Below, one piece after another: positions 5,267 through 13,313 of a DNA stretch of 16,808 nt (positions within the stretch are counted from its first letter, which is position 1; each line of letters starts with the position of its first letter). Both the position numbers and the translations under genes were made by a program. A model generated the notes under the pieces. That model was given only the letters and a program-made list of their open reading frames with translations, made no database searches and was not told the DNA's origin. Source of the stretch: Chitinophaga pinensis (GTDB taxonomy: Bacteria > Bacteroidota > Bacteroidia > Chitinophagales > Chitinophagaceae); NCBI GenBank assembly GCA_945872805.1, contig CAMCBE010000013.1, positions 1 through 16,808 on the forward strand, read 5' to 3'.

Positions 5267-8011
5267 CTATTCAGGTTCATACCCAAGCATGAATGTGAAC
5301 CTACTCGCATCTTTCAATTTACCTGTATTCGTTATGCGATCCAAACCAACTCCATAATCAAACCCAAGCAAACCAAACATTGGTAAGAAGAATCGCACAC
5401 CGACTCCCATGGATCTCCTTAAGCGGAATGGATTATATTCTTTAACTGAGTACCATCCATTAGCAGCTTCATAGAATGCAAGTCCATAAATTGTACTACT
5501 TGGATTCGTTACAAATGGATAACGCATTTCAAGAGAGTACTTATTGAACATCGTAAAGAACTTAGAAGCATTTTGCTTGTCGGGGTTTATGGTAGGATCA
5601 GAAGATTCATATACTGGATATCCGCGATGCGCTACGATATCATAGCCCAATACCCCAAAATTATTGGTAAGACCTGCGTCACCTACTTGGAATCGTTCAA
5701 ATGGAGAGACAGGTAATTTAGAATTATAGCGACCAATGAAGCCATACTTAGCAGCTACACGCAAAACGAACTGTCGATTTTTATCTTCCCCCCTAGGTTT
5801 ACCGATTGGCACAAACCACTCAGCATTGAATCTCCACTTATGGTATTCAACCAATTTAAATATATCTTTTTGATCTATTCCCTTGATGTAAGACCATGGA
5901 GGAGTGAAGGTTCCACTTAACATGAAATTAGAACCATTCCTTGGGAAGATTGGTTGATCCACAGATGATCGTTGAAGTGCTAATTTTATATTGAAGTTAT
6001 TCGACGTACCCGTAGCGAACGTTGGAAAAATAGCGTAGTTACGAGACTTATACTGCACATAACTCAATGATGTTACCAATGAGAAAAAGTCATCTGGCCA
6101 TTTTAATTGTTTACCCAATGCAACGGTAACTCCTTGGGTAATCAGGTAAGAGGTATCAGCTGCACGAGAAGGTAATTGATAATTGCCTCCATAAGCACCA
6201 CCAAATGAGTTAAATGAGTTACTGAATTTGGTATTGAATAAATTGACAGAAAAAGAGTTTCTCTTTTTACCGCCTAACCAAGGCTCTGTAAAAGATATGT
6301 TGTAGGATCTAAAGTAACGCCCATTCGACTGAAAACGCACACTCAGTTTTTGTCCATCTCCGGTTGGCAATGGATCCCACGAAGTTTTTCTGAAAATATT
6401 CTTGATGGAGAAGTTATTAAATGTAATACCCAATGTTCCGGTAAGTCCTATGCTTCCTCCCCAACCAGCACTAAGCTCGAGTTGGTCTGAAGATTTTTCT
6501 TGAACTGTATAGTTAATGTCTACTGTTCCGTCATCCTGATTTGGTACTGGCTGCATGCCTAGTTTTTCCTGATCAAAATAACCAAGGTTAACAATCTCAC
6601 GTTGAGAACGAATCAAATCAGCACGGCTGAATTTTTCACCTGGCACAGTACGCAGTTCTCTTCTTATCACATATTCCTTAGTCTTCTCATTACCAGAGAT
6701 ATTTACATTTTTGATGGTGGCTTGAGGACCTTCTTGCACACGAATCTCATGATCAATCGTATCGTTGTATACAGAAGCCTCTACTGGATTAATAGAAAAG
6801 AACAAGTATCCGTCATCTTGATATAGAGAACTGATGTCCCCTCCTTCTGGAGAAGGTGTTTTACCTAACTTTTTATTAAGCGTCTCTAGGTTGTAGGTCT
6901 CCCCTTTTTTAATACCTAATAATACACTCAGAATACTATCGGAATACTTAGTATTACCTTTCCAGGTCATGTTTCCGAAATAATACTTTTGTCCTTCATC
7001 GATGCGCATCGAAACATTTAATCTTCCCTTAGGATCATAATATTGTGTGTCGGCAACAATCATTGCATCTCTGTACCCTAATGAGTTGTAATATTCAAGT
7101 AGTTTTTCTTTGTCTTCTAAGTACTTTTTCTCATTGAATTTTGCAGAAGAGAATAACTTAAACCTAAACCAAGGATCGATATAATCTTTGATGCGGGTTG
7201 GATGTAAAAAATCCTTCTCTTTCAAGAATTCCTTAAATGTTAACTGTGGAATTGAACCATAAGGACTATACGCGCTATCAGGATGTAAGGTCAACTTTGA
7301 AAGTTCTTTCGTTCCTTTCATTTTCTTCTTAAGCACAAACGCGTGAGCGGCTTTATTGCCAAAGAAATAGATATCAGAAATCCTAACCTTATTCCCTTTG
7401 GTGATATTAAAATTTAAAATGACCTTTTCCGGAGAAGCAGGATCCGGCACTTGATCGATATCTACTTTAGCCCCTTTGTAACCTTTATCAATAAAATATT
7501 TAATGATGTTTTCTTTTGCAGATAACTGCATGTTATCTGTCACCACCCGTGTTTTGAATAAACCAACTTTATCCTTCAGCTCATCAGATTCAGTTTTGCG
7601 AACGCCTAAAAATTTAAAGTTGGATAGCATGGGGCGTTCTACCGCTTCAATTTCAAGGGTTATATTTCGATCTTCAAGTTTCGTGATCCAAATATTGATG
7701 TTCGTAAACATATTTTGGGTCCAAAGCTTAGAAATGGCTTTTGCAAATTGATCGCCTCCAGGTATAGTAACTTCATCGCCAATAACTAGTCCAGAAACAG
7801 ATATTACAATGGCTGCATCAAACGCTTTGTTTCCTGTTACTTTGATCTCTGAAATGATATATTTCTTGGGGTATTTTGAACTGTAAATGCCTAATAGCGC
7901 CGGATCTGCAGATGAAATTGGCAGGGTATCCGTTTGGGCAGATACGCCGGTCGCCATTGTCAAAAATATTACTAAAAATACCAGCGTACAGATCCTCTTC
8001 ATCAAGTTCAT
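5267..8011 (-). CDS. bamA: BamA, outer-membrane protein assembly factor (Omp85)
   Basis: BamA is the core of the BAM complex and folds beta-barrel proteins into the outer membrane. I start it at the ATG at 8009-8011 (914 residues); an upstream TTG at 8026 and an ATG at 8002 are alternatives. A signal peptide ends around VSAQ. About five POTRA repeats follow (roughly residues 53-505), with repeats of the form ISGNEKTKEYVIRREL. The third is enlarged by about 50 residues (roughly 235-290). A 16-strand barrel starts at DQLELSAGWGGS. The conserved loop-6 motif RGY is at about residues 796-798. The protein ends FTFMLGYEPE, so the last strand is not closed by the usual final aromatic residue. It lies between uppS and the ompH pair; the 130-bp gap to uppS suggests its own promoter. 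Confidence 0.95.
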   Translation of the reverse strand: MNLMKRICTLVFLVIFLTMATGVSAQTDTLPISSADPALLGIYSSKYPKKYIISEIKVTGNKAFDAAIVISVSGLVIGDEVTIPGGDQFAKAISKLWTQNMFTNINIWITKLEDRNITLEIEAVERPMLSNFKFLGVRKTESDELKDKVGLFKTRVVTDNMQLSAKENIIKYFIDKGYKGAKVDIDQVPDPASPEKVILNFNITKGNKVRISDIYFFGNKAAHAFVLKKKMKGTKELSKLTLHPDSAYSPYGSIPQLTFKEFLKEKDFLHPTRIKDYIDPWFRFKLFSSAKFNEKKYLEDKEKLLEYYNSLGYRDAMIVADTQYYDPKGRLNVSMRIDEGQKYYFGNMTWKGNTKYSDSILSVLLGIKKGETYNLETLNKKLGKTPSPEGGDISSLYQDDGYLFFSINPVEASVYNDTIDHEIRVQEGPQATIKNVNISGNEKTKEYVIRRELRTVPGEKFSRADLIRSQREIVNLGYFDQEKLGMQPVPNQDDGTVDINYTVQEKSSDQLELSAGWGGSIGLTGTLGITFNNFSIKNIFRKTSWDPLPTGDGQKLSVRFQSNGRYFRSYNISFTEPWLGGKKRNSFSVNLFNTKFSNSFNSFGGAYGGNYQLPSRAADTSYLITQGVTVALGKQLKWPDDFFSLVTSLSYVQYKSRNYAIFPTFATGTSNNFNIKLALQRSSVDQPIFPRNGSNFMLSGTFTPPWSYIKGIDQKDIFKLVEYHKWRFNAEWFVPIGKPRGEDKNRQFVLRVAAKYGFIGRYNSKLPVSPFERFQVGDAGLTNNFGVLGYDIVAHRGYPVYESSDPTINPDKQNASKFFTMFNKYSLEMRYPFVTNPSSTIYGLAFYEAANGWYSVKEYNPFRLRRSMGVGVRFFLPMFGLLGFDYGVGLDRITNTGKLKDASRFTFMLGYEPE

Positions 8012-8099
8012 GGTTTGGGACGGCAAAATAACGGCTTTTTGTCTAATTGTTTGTTAAATAGGGTGATAGTTTAGGGTTCTGGCTTGAGAAATAGACAAT

Positions 8100-8144
8100 A
8101 AAAAAAAATGAAGTCCCTTTTTAAGGAAAAACCTAAAACCTTAG
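8100..8144 (-). terminator. Possible weak terminator after uppS
   Basis: On the minus strand CCTAA and TTAGG pair around a 4-nt loop, using the uppS stop codon region, and are followed by TTTTT. A second short CCTT/AAGG stem and a run of nine T come just after. The stems are short and AT-rich, so the case is weak. Confidence 0.3.
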
Positions 8145-8884
8145 GCTTTTAGTTGACTACTCGTCTTCCCAAAACGCCTTTCTCGACGCTGATAATCCAA
8201 TATGGATTCATACAGATTTTCCTTTCGAAAATCTGGCCAGCGGGTATCTGTAAAATAGAGTTCGGCGTAAGCGAGTTGATAAAGCAGGAAATTGCTAATT
8301 CGATATTCCCCACTTGTGCGAATCATAAGCTCTGGATCAGGGAAAGCACTTGTAGACAGATAGTTTTGGAGCGTATTGTGATCAATCGATTCAGGATCAA
8401 TTTTACCTTCTTTTACGTCACTGGCTATTTTTTTCACTGCACTTACCAACTCCCAACGAGAGCTGTAGCTTAGTGCCATAATGAGGTTGAGGCCAGTATT
8501 GGCTGCCGTCATATCTAACGCTTCCTGCATAGCAGTCATAGCATAAGGAGGCAACATAGAAAGTGCGCCAATCATATGCAGGCGAATATTGTTTTTATTC
8601 AGAATAGGCACTTCTTTTCGAATTGTTTCAACCAACAATTCCATTAAACCAGTAACTTCTAGTTGTGGCCGATCCCAATTCTCAGTTGAGAATGCATAGA
8701 GTGTCAAGTATTTAACTCCTATTTCAGAACAACCTTCTACGATATCCCTTACACTGGCAACGCCATGAAAATGGCCATAAAGTCTATCTTGACCTTGTTC
8801 TTCGGCCCACCGGCCATTACCATCCATGATGATGGCGATATGTTTTGGAATACGTTGTGGATCAATCTGCTCTCGTAAAGACAT
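8141..8884 (-). CDS. uppS: Undecaprenyl diphosphate synthase (cis-prenyltransferase)
   Basis: UppS adds isoprene units in cis to farnesyl diphosphate to make the C55 carrier lipid for peptidoglycan and surface glycans. I chose the ATG at 8882-8884 (247 residues), where MSLREQIDPQRIPKHIAIIMDGNGRW matches the family. The frame stays open to 8983, but the added residues are only a translation of the repeat hairpin. Motifs present: HIAIIMDGNGRWA with catalytic Asp21, the YLTLYAFSTENWDRP region, and ELMIRTSGEYRISNFL followed by QLAYAELYF, which binds diphosphate and the second substrate. It lies between the PorG-like gene and bamA, the usual Bacteroidota order. Confidence 0.96.
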   Translation of the reverse strand: MSLREQIDPQRIPKHIAIIMDGNGRWAEEQGQDRLYGHFHGVASVRDIVEGCSEIGVKYLTLYAFSTENWDRPQLEVTGLMELLVETIRKEVPILNKNNIRLHMIGALSMLPPYAMTAMQEALDMTAANTGLNLIMALSYSSRWELVSAVKKIASDVKEGKIDPESIDHNTLQNYLSTSAFPDPELMIRTSGEYRISNFLLYQLAYAELYFTDTRWPDFRKENLYESILDYQRRERRFGKTSSQLKA

Positions 8885-8913
8885 GAGGTGAAAGTAGTTT
8901 TTTTTTGGCAAAA

Positions 8914-9000
8914 GACGAGTTATGGGTTGTGAGTTGTGAGTTGAACAGCCAATTAATCCTTGATTCCAAAACCTACAACCCATAACTCATACCCCTCGTC
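8914..9000. repeat. Heptad-repeat hairpin between porG-like gene and uppS
   Basis: GAGTTATGGGTTGT at 8917-8930 pairs perfectly with 8975-8988 (14 bp), and GACGAG at 8914-8919 pairs with CTCGTC at 8995-9000. The left arm continues as GAGTTGT GAGTTGA, again 7-bp units. The right arm has about 7 bp more between core and outer stem. The outer arm reaches the stop codon of the porG-like gene (8999-9001). Confidence 0.7.
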
Positions 9001-9847
9001 ATCTCGGAGTTGCACACTTATAAGAAGAAAAAGAAATCGAAATGGCTAGTTCCGCAAAAAGATATTGGTCTTTTTGCTCACTAAAGCCCCGTTGCTTTCC
9101 GCCAATACCAATTCTAGGGCCTGTTTCGTAAGACCTGTCTTGCAGCAGATAGGCAACAGATTCCTTGCCTGGCGCAGGTGTTGGAAATACGATATCACCT
9201 GCGTAAGTAGAACTTACATCATCCAAATAATCAGTGTTGGTGAACCGGTAAGAAACTTCAAATGCTACATTTATGTTTTTACTTAGATTGTATTTAACGC
9301 CCATCCCCAAGGGAAAACAAAAAGCCTGATTGCTGTATGGCTTTCGGTCTGGATATGCCGCAGTGCCTTGACCCTCTGTGCCTAATGTGCGGAGGAAATA
9401 TTTTTGTCCGTTTAAGAATGCATACGGATCATAGTTAAATGTACCTACACCCAGGGTTATATACGGAGTAAATGGGTAAAGAGGATCCCCTGGGATGAAT
9501 CGAAAAAAATTAAAATCACCTTGCAGTGACATCTCCCAAATGTCGGTATTGAAGCTTAGGTTTCTACGCTGTTGAAACTCTATTTTACTCAATTGATCCG
9601 TATAACCAAGGCTGGCATAATGTCCGCTCACCCTCAATGCCACATACCCTCCAAACTGCTTACGAAAAAACAGGCCAACGCTAGGTCTAGGCCTATTGAA
9701 AGCAGATTGATTATTTAAATCGCCAAAATAATGTGCTCCACCGATACTAAGTCCAATTTCCCCTTCTTGTACAATCGCATCACGCTGTGCATAGGAATAG
9801 CCCACACAGCAGATGAGCACCATCAATAAACTGGCTTTTTTAGTCAT
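8999..9847 (-). CDS. porG: PorG-like outer-membrane beta-barrel (DUF6089)
   Basis: The 282-residue protein has a signal peptide (cleavage near YSYAQ), then the DUF6089 start motif EIGLSIGGAHYFGDLN and a series of alternating beta strands consistent with a small outer-membrane barrel (for example YPFTPYITLGVGTFNYDP and FPLGMGVKYNLSKNINVAFEVSYRF). It ends in ISISFSSYKCATPR, a Cys-bearing tail. In Porphyromonas gingivalis the PorG protein of the type IX secretion system is of this family and is encoded directly before uppS and the Omp85/OmpH genes, as here. Family and synteny support the name. Whether this organism has a working type IX system cannot be told from the window. The 3' end abuts a repeat hairpin. 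Confidence 0.75.
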   Translation of the reverse strand: MTKKASLLMVLICCVGYSYAQRDAIVQEGEIGLSIGGAHYFGDLNNQSAFNRPRPSVGLFFRKQFGGYVALRVSGHYASLGYTDQLSKIEFQQRRNLSFNTDIWEMSLQGDFNFFRFIPGDPLYPFTPYITLGVGTFNYDPYAFLNGQKYFLRTLGTEGQGTAAYPDRKPYSNQAFCFPLGMGVKYNLSKNINVAFEVSYRFTNTDYLDDVSSTYAGDIVFPTPAPGKESVAYLLQDRSYETGPRIGIGGKQRGFSEQKDQYLFAELAISISFSSYKCATPR

Positions 9848-9931
9848 GAGAATGTAAATGTATTTTTAAATGCCTTAGCAGGATGTTAAAAGGAATTAAA
9901 AGTTGGCTGCAGCGGCACCATAACGAACCTA

Positions 9932-10813
9932 TTATCGATTTCGTGTATCAAATCCCCAGGTTAATTTTTCCCTAAGCGTACGTAAAAAATTATTTTCATT
10001 CAGCCTGATCAAATTAAATGAAAAATCTTCTTTCTTAATAGCAAGTTGAACATTTTTATCAACCACTTCTTTTCGGGAATCTAGGGTACAAATAAAATCA
10101 TCAACCCTACCTTCTACTTCAAATGAAAGAACGTTATTGCTGGGGACCACAATGGGCCTGATATTTAGATTATGTGGGGCTATGGGTGTCAGGACAAAAC
10201 TTTCGCTATCTGGGAAAACTACCGGACCATTGCAACTTAGAGAATACCCTGTTGATCCAGTTGGGGTAGATACTATTATTCCATCTGACCAAAATGTATT
10301 GAGAAACTCACCATTGAGGTAAGTATGTATCTTAATCATGGGAGAGAATTCTCTCTTGTGAATCGTAAATTCATTGAGGGCAAAAGGTTCGGAACCAAAG
10401 AGAGGAATGCTAGAGTTCAAATGCAGCAACCCTCTTTTGTCTAGTACATAAGTCCGATTTTCTAAGGCATCTACAGCTGCTTCTAAATTTTCTTTACCAA
10501 GGCTGGCTAAGAAACCGAGTCTGCCAAAATTTATACCCAGTACTGGAATTTGTTTGTCGCCAACTAAGCATACCGTATCAAGTAACGTTCCATCACCCCC
10601 TAAACTAATCATGGCGTCAAAAGAATCATCTAATTCAGCTGCGTTGGTAAATGTTTCGTATTGAGATAGCTGAGCTACTGCTTCTTGAAACTGAGCATGA
10701 AGTTCTTTGAAAAACACAGGCGTGATATGTGCTTTACCTAGGGCATCATTCAGATTCAACAAATCGCTAGGTTGAACCGTTTGCCCACCACGACTATAGA
10801 TGGCTACTTTCAT
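9932..10813 (-). CDS. nadK: NAD kinase
   Basis: NadK phosphorylates NAD to NADP in the cytoplasm using ATP or polyphosphate. From the ATG at 10811-10813 it is 293 residues, a normal length, and starts MKVAIYSRGG. The frame stays open to 11065, but the 84 extra residues (Leu, Pro, Cys and Phe-rich) are a translation of repeats and were rejected. Motifs: GGDGT (72-76) of the diphosphate-kinase-like fold, GINFGRLGFL (93-102), NE (147-148) and TPTGSTGYSLS (183-193), plus the late TPIAPHNLNIRPIV. It begins the envelope cluster; the spacing to the next gene, porG-like, is 84 bp. Its leader is unusual, with 319 bp of repeat units upstream and a possible promoter just inside them. Confidence 0.96.
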   Translation of the reverse strand: MKVAIYSRGGQTVQPSDLLNLNDALGKAHITPVFFKELHAQFQEAVAQLSQYETFTNAAELDDSFDAMISLGGDGTLLDTVCLVGDKQIPVLGINFGRLGFLASLGKENLEAAVDALENRTYVLDKRGLLHLNSSIPLFGSEPFALNEFTIHKREFSPMIKIHTYLNGEFLNTFWSDGIIVSTPTGSTGYSLSCNGPVVFPDSESFVLTPIAPHNLNIRPIVVPSNNVLSFEVEGRVDDFICTLDSRKEVVDKNVQLAIKKEDFSFNLIRLNENNFLRTLREKLTWGFDTRNR

Positions 10814-10849
10814 GATTGAAGAGTTTACCGAACTGGCCGGGATGAAAAA

Positions 10850-10857
10850 CAAAGATA
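10850..10857 (-). promoter_or_regulatory. Candidate nadK -7 box
   Basis: TATCTTTG on the minus strand is a perfect match to the Bacteroidota -7 consensus TAnnTTTG. It would start the mRNA about 30 nt before the nadK ATG. I see no good TTTG box at the usual distance upstream, where the pyrimidine-rich edge of the repeat region lies. Confidence 0.35.
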
Positions 10858-10874
10858 GGGAAGAGGAAAGAGAA

Positions 10875-10983
10875 AATACAGAAAAGGGGCAAAGGCACAA
10901 AGTGAGGCAATAGGGAATAGGCAATAGTAAATACAGAAAAGGGACAGAGGCACAAAGTGAGGCAATAGGGAATAGGCAATAGG
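10875..10983. repeat. 54-bp direct repeat in the nadK leader
   Basis: Positions 10875-10928 and 10930-10983 are two 54-bp copies with 2 mismatches, 55 bp apart. Within each copy six consecutive 7-bp units can be read, the last three being GCAATAG GGAATAG GCAATAG. The same words occur in the tadA-sodA hairpin. Confidence 0.9.
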
Positions 10984-10995
10984 CAGGAGTGAAAC

Positions 10996-11124
10996 AGCGT
11001 TCAGCGTCCAGCGTCAAGCGTTTAGCGCCCAGCGTCCAACCCCTAACCTCGAACTCCCAGCCCAAGCGCTAAGCGTCAAGCGTTAAGCGTCAAGCGTTAA
11101 GCGTCCAGCGCCAAGCGTTCAGCG
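10996..11124. repeat. Heptad array, AGCGTY type, upstream of nadK
   Basis: These 129 bp divide into eighteen consecutive units (seventeen of 7 bp, one of 6) plus a partial unit: CAGCGTT CAGCGTC and so on, a middle block CAACCCC TAACCTC GAACTCC, then AAGCGCT AAGCGTC AAGCGTT repeated. Unlike the other elements it is arranged mainly as direct repeats. With the 54-bp repeat it fills most of the 319-bp gap between the small Omp85 gene and nadK. No gene is seen there. Confidence 0.9.
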
Positions 11125-11132
11125 ATATCTAA

Positions 11133-12563
11133 TTAATTCCTCAAATCCGCTTTATGCACAAACATGCCACTTTCTCCTAGTTGATTAAAGCTGTATTCAA
11201 AACGAATGACGATATCATAAATGCTAATGATATCTAGTCCAATACCACCAGAATACATCATTTTATTATTCAGGGAATTGTTGATTGTGTTTTGCTTATT
11301 GTATATAATTCCTGCATCTGAAAATGCCTTTAGGTAAAATCGAAATGGTATTTCAGCATACGCTTTAGAACGAAAGCCTGTTTTTAGTTTATACTTCAAC
11401 ACTTCTTTAGAAAAAGTATTTCTCAAATAACCACCTGCTACGCCATCCACTACATAATATTCATACCCCCTCATATAGGAGTCGCTATACCCTAACATGC
11501 TTTGATTTACAAATGGTTGATCAAAAGGAAGGCGAAGATGCACTTCTGCCACTGAGCTGAAATAGAATTTTTGAGGTAACTCTATATAACGTCCGGCTTT
11601 CACATAGAGCTGCCAAAGGTTCATTTCTTTATTTAATCCTCGCTTTACAAAATCAATCTCTAACCTCTTTCCTCGGGTGGGATAGGGGATATAATTCAAG
11701 TTATAATTGTGATACGTGTACTTCAATTCAGGATATAATACTTTTGATTTTTTAGTAGCAAAATAGCGGGGATTAAGGGTAAGAATAGTATCAGCAACGC
11801 ATTCTGATTGTATACCCAATTTAACGTAATGCCTTTCTATCGAACCCCTTCGATAAGAGTAGACAAGCCCTGCATAAAAAACTTTTCTCGAAAACGTATT
11901 TTCATTTTTAAAAAATTGTTGCTTATTGAACTTAGTATCATAATTCACTTCTTTCGTTTGGAAGTAGTTAAAATCAAACCCAACTCCATGCCTCAGCTTA
12001 CGGTCAGTAAATGGATTGTAATAGTTTAAAGCAATACGCTGAGCATAACCATTTAGCAACCAAACATTAAGTTTGTCATTCCGACCAGAAATATTTTTAC
12101 CGAGAAATTTAATGCCGTAGTTTACCCTATCCATACTCATATCATGTTCCTTAATCCAAACATTCCAATTCCGATCAACGGGTTTTAAATAAGGAAGCCC
12201 AAAATAGTACCATCGCTCCTTCACCTCAACATTGATATCGAGTGAATCATTAGCCCAATTGGTAAAGGTTACAGTAACATCAACGAAAAGTGAAGTGTTT
12301 ATAAGATTTTGTCTACTTGTTTTTAATGCAGACAACACATAGGTCATTGTGTACCCCGTATCTTTTTGAAGTGTAAGTTCTCTCAAAACGATATAGTCCT
12401 TAGTGCGCTTGTTCCCATCAATTTTTATATCACGAATAGTAACATGTGCATCGCTTAAAATTGAGGCCTGCTGGGTAAGTCCTTGTTGACTTTCCTGAGC
12501 AACCAAGTGAATAGCCTGCATGGTAATCAGCGTCAAGAATGCATATTTCCACAGGATATTCAT
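11133..12563 (-). CDS. Small Omp85-family outer-membrane protein, one POTRA
   Basis: The 476-residue protein has a signal peptide (cleavage near VAQ at about 23). Residues about 41-118 form a single POTRA-like unit, with VTIRDIKIDGNKRTKDYIVLREL at its start, closely like the POTRA repeats of BamA. The rest, about 125-476, alternates aromatic and polar residues as expected for a 16-strand barrel. The loop-6 RGY motif of Omp85 proteins is present at 365-367 (MRGYEYY). There is no patatin or other fused domain. It ends FVHKADLRN, without a terminal aromatic residue. It is the last gene of the run that starts with the glycosyltransferase, 62 bp after the CBS gene. Possible roles are an accessory assembly factor or translocator; the client is unknown. 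The repeat array begins 8 bp after its stop. Confidence 0.8.
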   Translation of the reverse strand: MNILWKYAFLTLITMQAIHLVAQESQQGLTQQASILSDAHVTIRDIKIDGNKRTKDYIVLRELTLQKDTGYTMTYVLSALKTSRQNLINTSLFVDVTVTFTNWANDSLDINVEVKERWYYFGLPYLKPVDRNWNVWIKEHDMSMDRVNYGIKFLGKNISGRNDKLNVWLLNGYAQRIALNYYNPFTDRKLRHGVGFDFNYFQTKEVNYDTKFNKQQFFKNENTFSRKVFYAGLVYSYRRGSIERHYVKLGIQSECVADTILTLNPRYFATKKSKVLYPELKYTYHNYNLNYIPYPTRGKRLEIDFVKRGLNKEMNLWQLYVKAGRYIELPQKFYFSSVAEVHLRLPFDQPFVNQSMLGYSDSYMRGYEYYVVDGVAGGYLRNTFSKEVLKYKLKTGFRSKAYAEIPFRFYLKAFSDAGIIYNKQNTINNSLNNKMMYSGGIGLDIISIYDIVIRFEYSFNQLGESGMFVHKADLRN

Positions 12564-12625
12564 TCGTGCAAGTTAATGGTTTGGCAGAGAAGGTCTTCTG
12601 GCTTTAACAAAGAAATAAGCCCGAA

Positions 12626-13288
12626 TCAAATATTGAGGTAATTGAGCAAGTGGTCAAGATTACTTTGAAGTGCATTGCTATATGACTCTTCCCCGTAATA
12701 GTAAATTACGCGGTATTCATGACGCTGAAACGTAGCAACGATGTCCGATATCTCTTCCTTATTGATTCGAAGAATAAGCTGCATGGTCTCGGTGAGCTGA
12801 TCTTGGATGGTATTCATTTGAAGGATAATTCCATCATTAGATTCAACCAACCGATTAATTTCACCTAAGGCAAAATCTTGTTTACTTAGTTCAAGCACAA
12901 GCATCGAACCAGTGCCTTCTATCCCTATCAATGAAGTAGTCTTATCCAATAATGTTTCCATACCGATAACCCCCTCCCACTCATTTTTTTCATTCAATAC
13001 AGGGACATAATCAACGTGAAAACGTGCCCTTGCTTTTAGGGCTAATAAAAAATGATCCCCAGCTCTAACATACGGTTTGATGAAATAACGCACCAGTGAA
13101 ATGACTTCAGCGTTGGCATCAGCATCTAGCAAATCTGCTTCGCTAATCATTCCCATGTATTCTAGGCCATTTAAGACTGGGATGAAGTTAATATGGGATT
13201 TACCCATGCTCTCCAGCACAAAAGAAACACGATCATGAATATCGACCGTATTCGCATTAACATTTAGTAATTGACTGCAGTATGTCAT
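12626..13288 (-). CDS. CBS-pair protein with C-terminal ACT-like region
   Basis: This soluble protein of 220 residues has no signal peptide. Two CBS motifs are visible, one at about 8-60 (FIPVLNGLEYMGMISEADLLD) and one at about 68-125 (VDYVPVLNEKNEWEGVIGMETLL). CBS pairs usually bind adenine nucleotides and act as energy or redox sensors. The C-terminal part, about 128-200 (GSMLVLELSKQDFALGEINRLVESN onward), resembles an ACT-like regulatory fold. Stand-alone proteins of this kind near nadK are known in Bacteroidota, but the ligand and target are not established as far as I know. It starts 25 bp after the hydrolase stop and is likely in the same operon. Confidence 0.82.
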   Translation of the reverse strand: MTYCSQLLNVNANTVDIHDRVSFVLESMGKSHINFIPVLNGLEYMGMISEADLLDADANAEVISLVRYFIKPYVRAGDHFLLALKARARFHVDYVPVLNEKNEWEGVIGMETLLDKTTSLIGIEGTGSMLVLELSKQDFALGEINRLVESNDGIILQMNTIQDQLTETMQLILRINKEEISDIVATFQRHEYRVIYYYGEESYSNALQSNLDHLLNYLNI

Positions 13289-13313
13289 GGATCAAAATAT
13301 AAGACCAATATTA

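Noticed and set aside
8885..8983. 33-residue N-terminal extension of UppS
   Set aside because: It is encoded by the repeat hairpin and has no counterpart in the family; the ATG at 8884 gives the normal start.
9065..9286. Plus-strand open frame inside the porG-like gene, and similar opposite-strand frames inside bamA, tadA, nadK and others
   Set aside because: They lie wholly within well-supported genes, have no family features and are explained as chance open frames.
10814..11065. 84-residue N-terminal extension of NadK, rich in Leu, Pro, Cys and Phe
   Set aside because: It is simply the translation of the 54-bp direct repeat and flanking low-complexity DNA; the family N-terminus starts at 10813.
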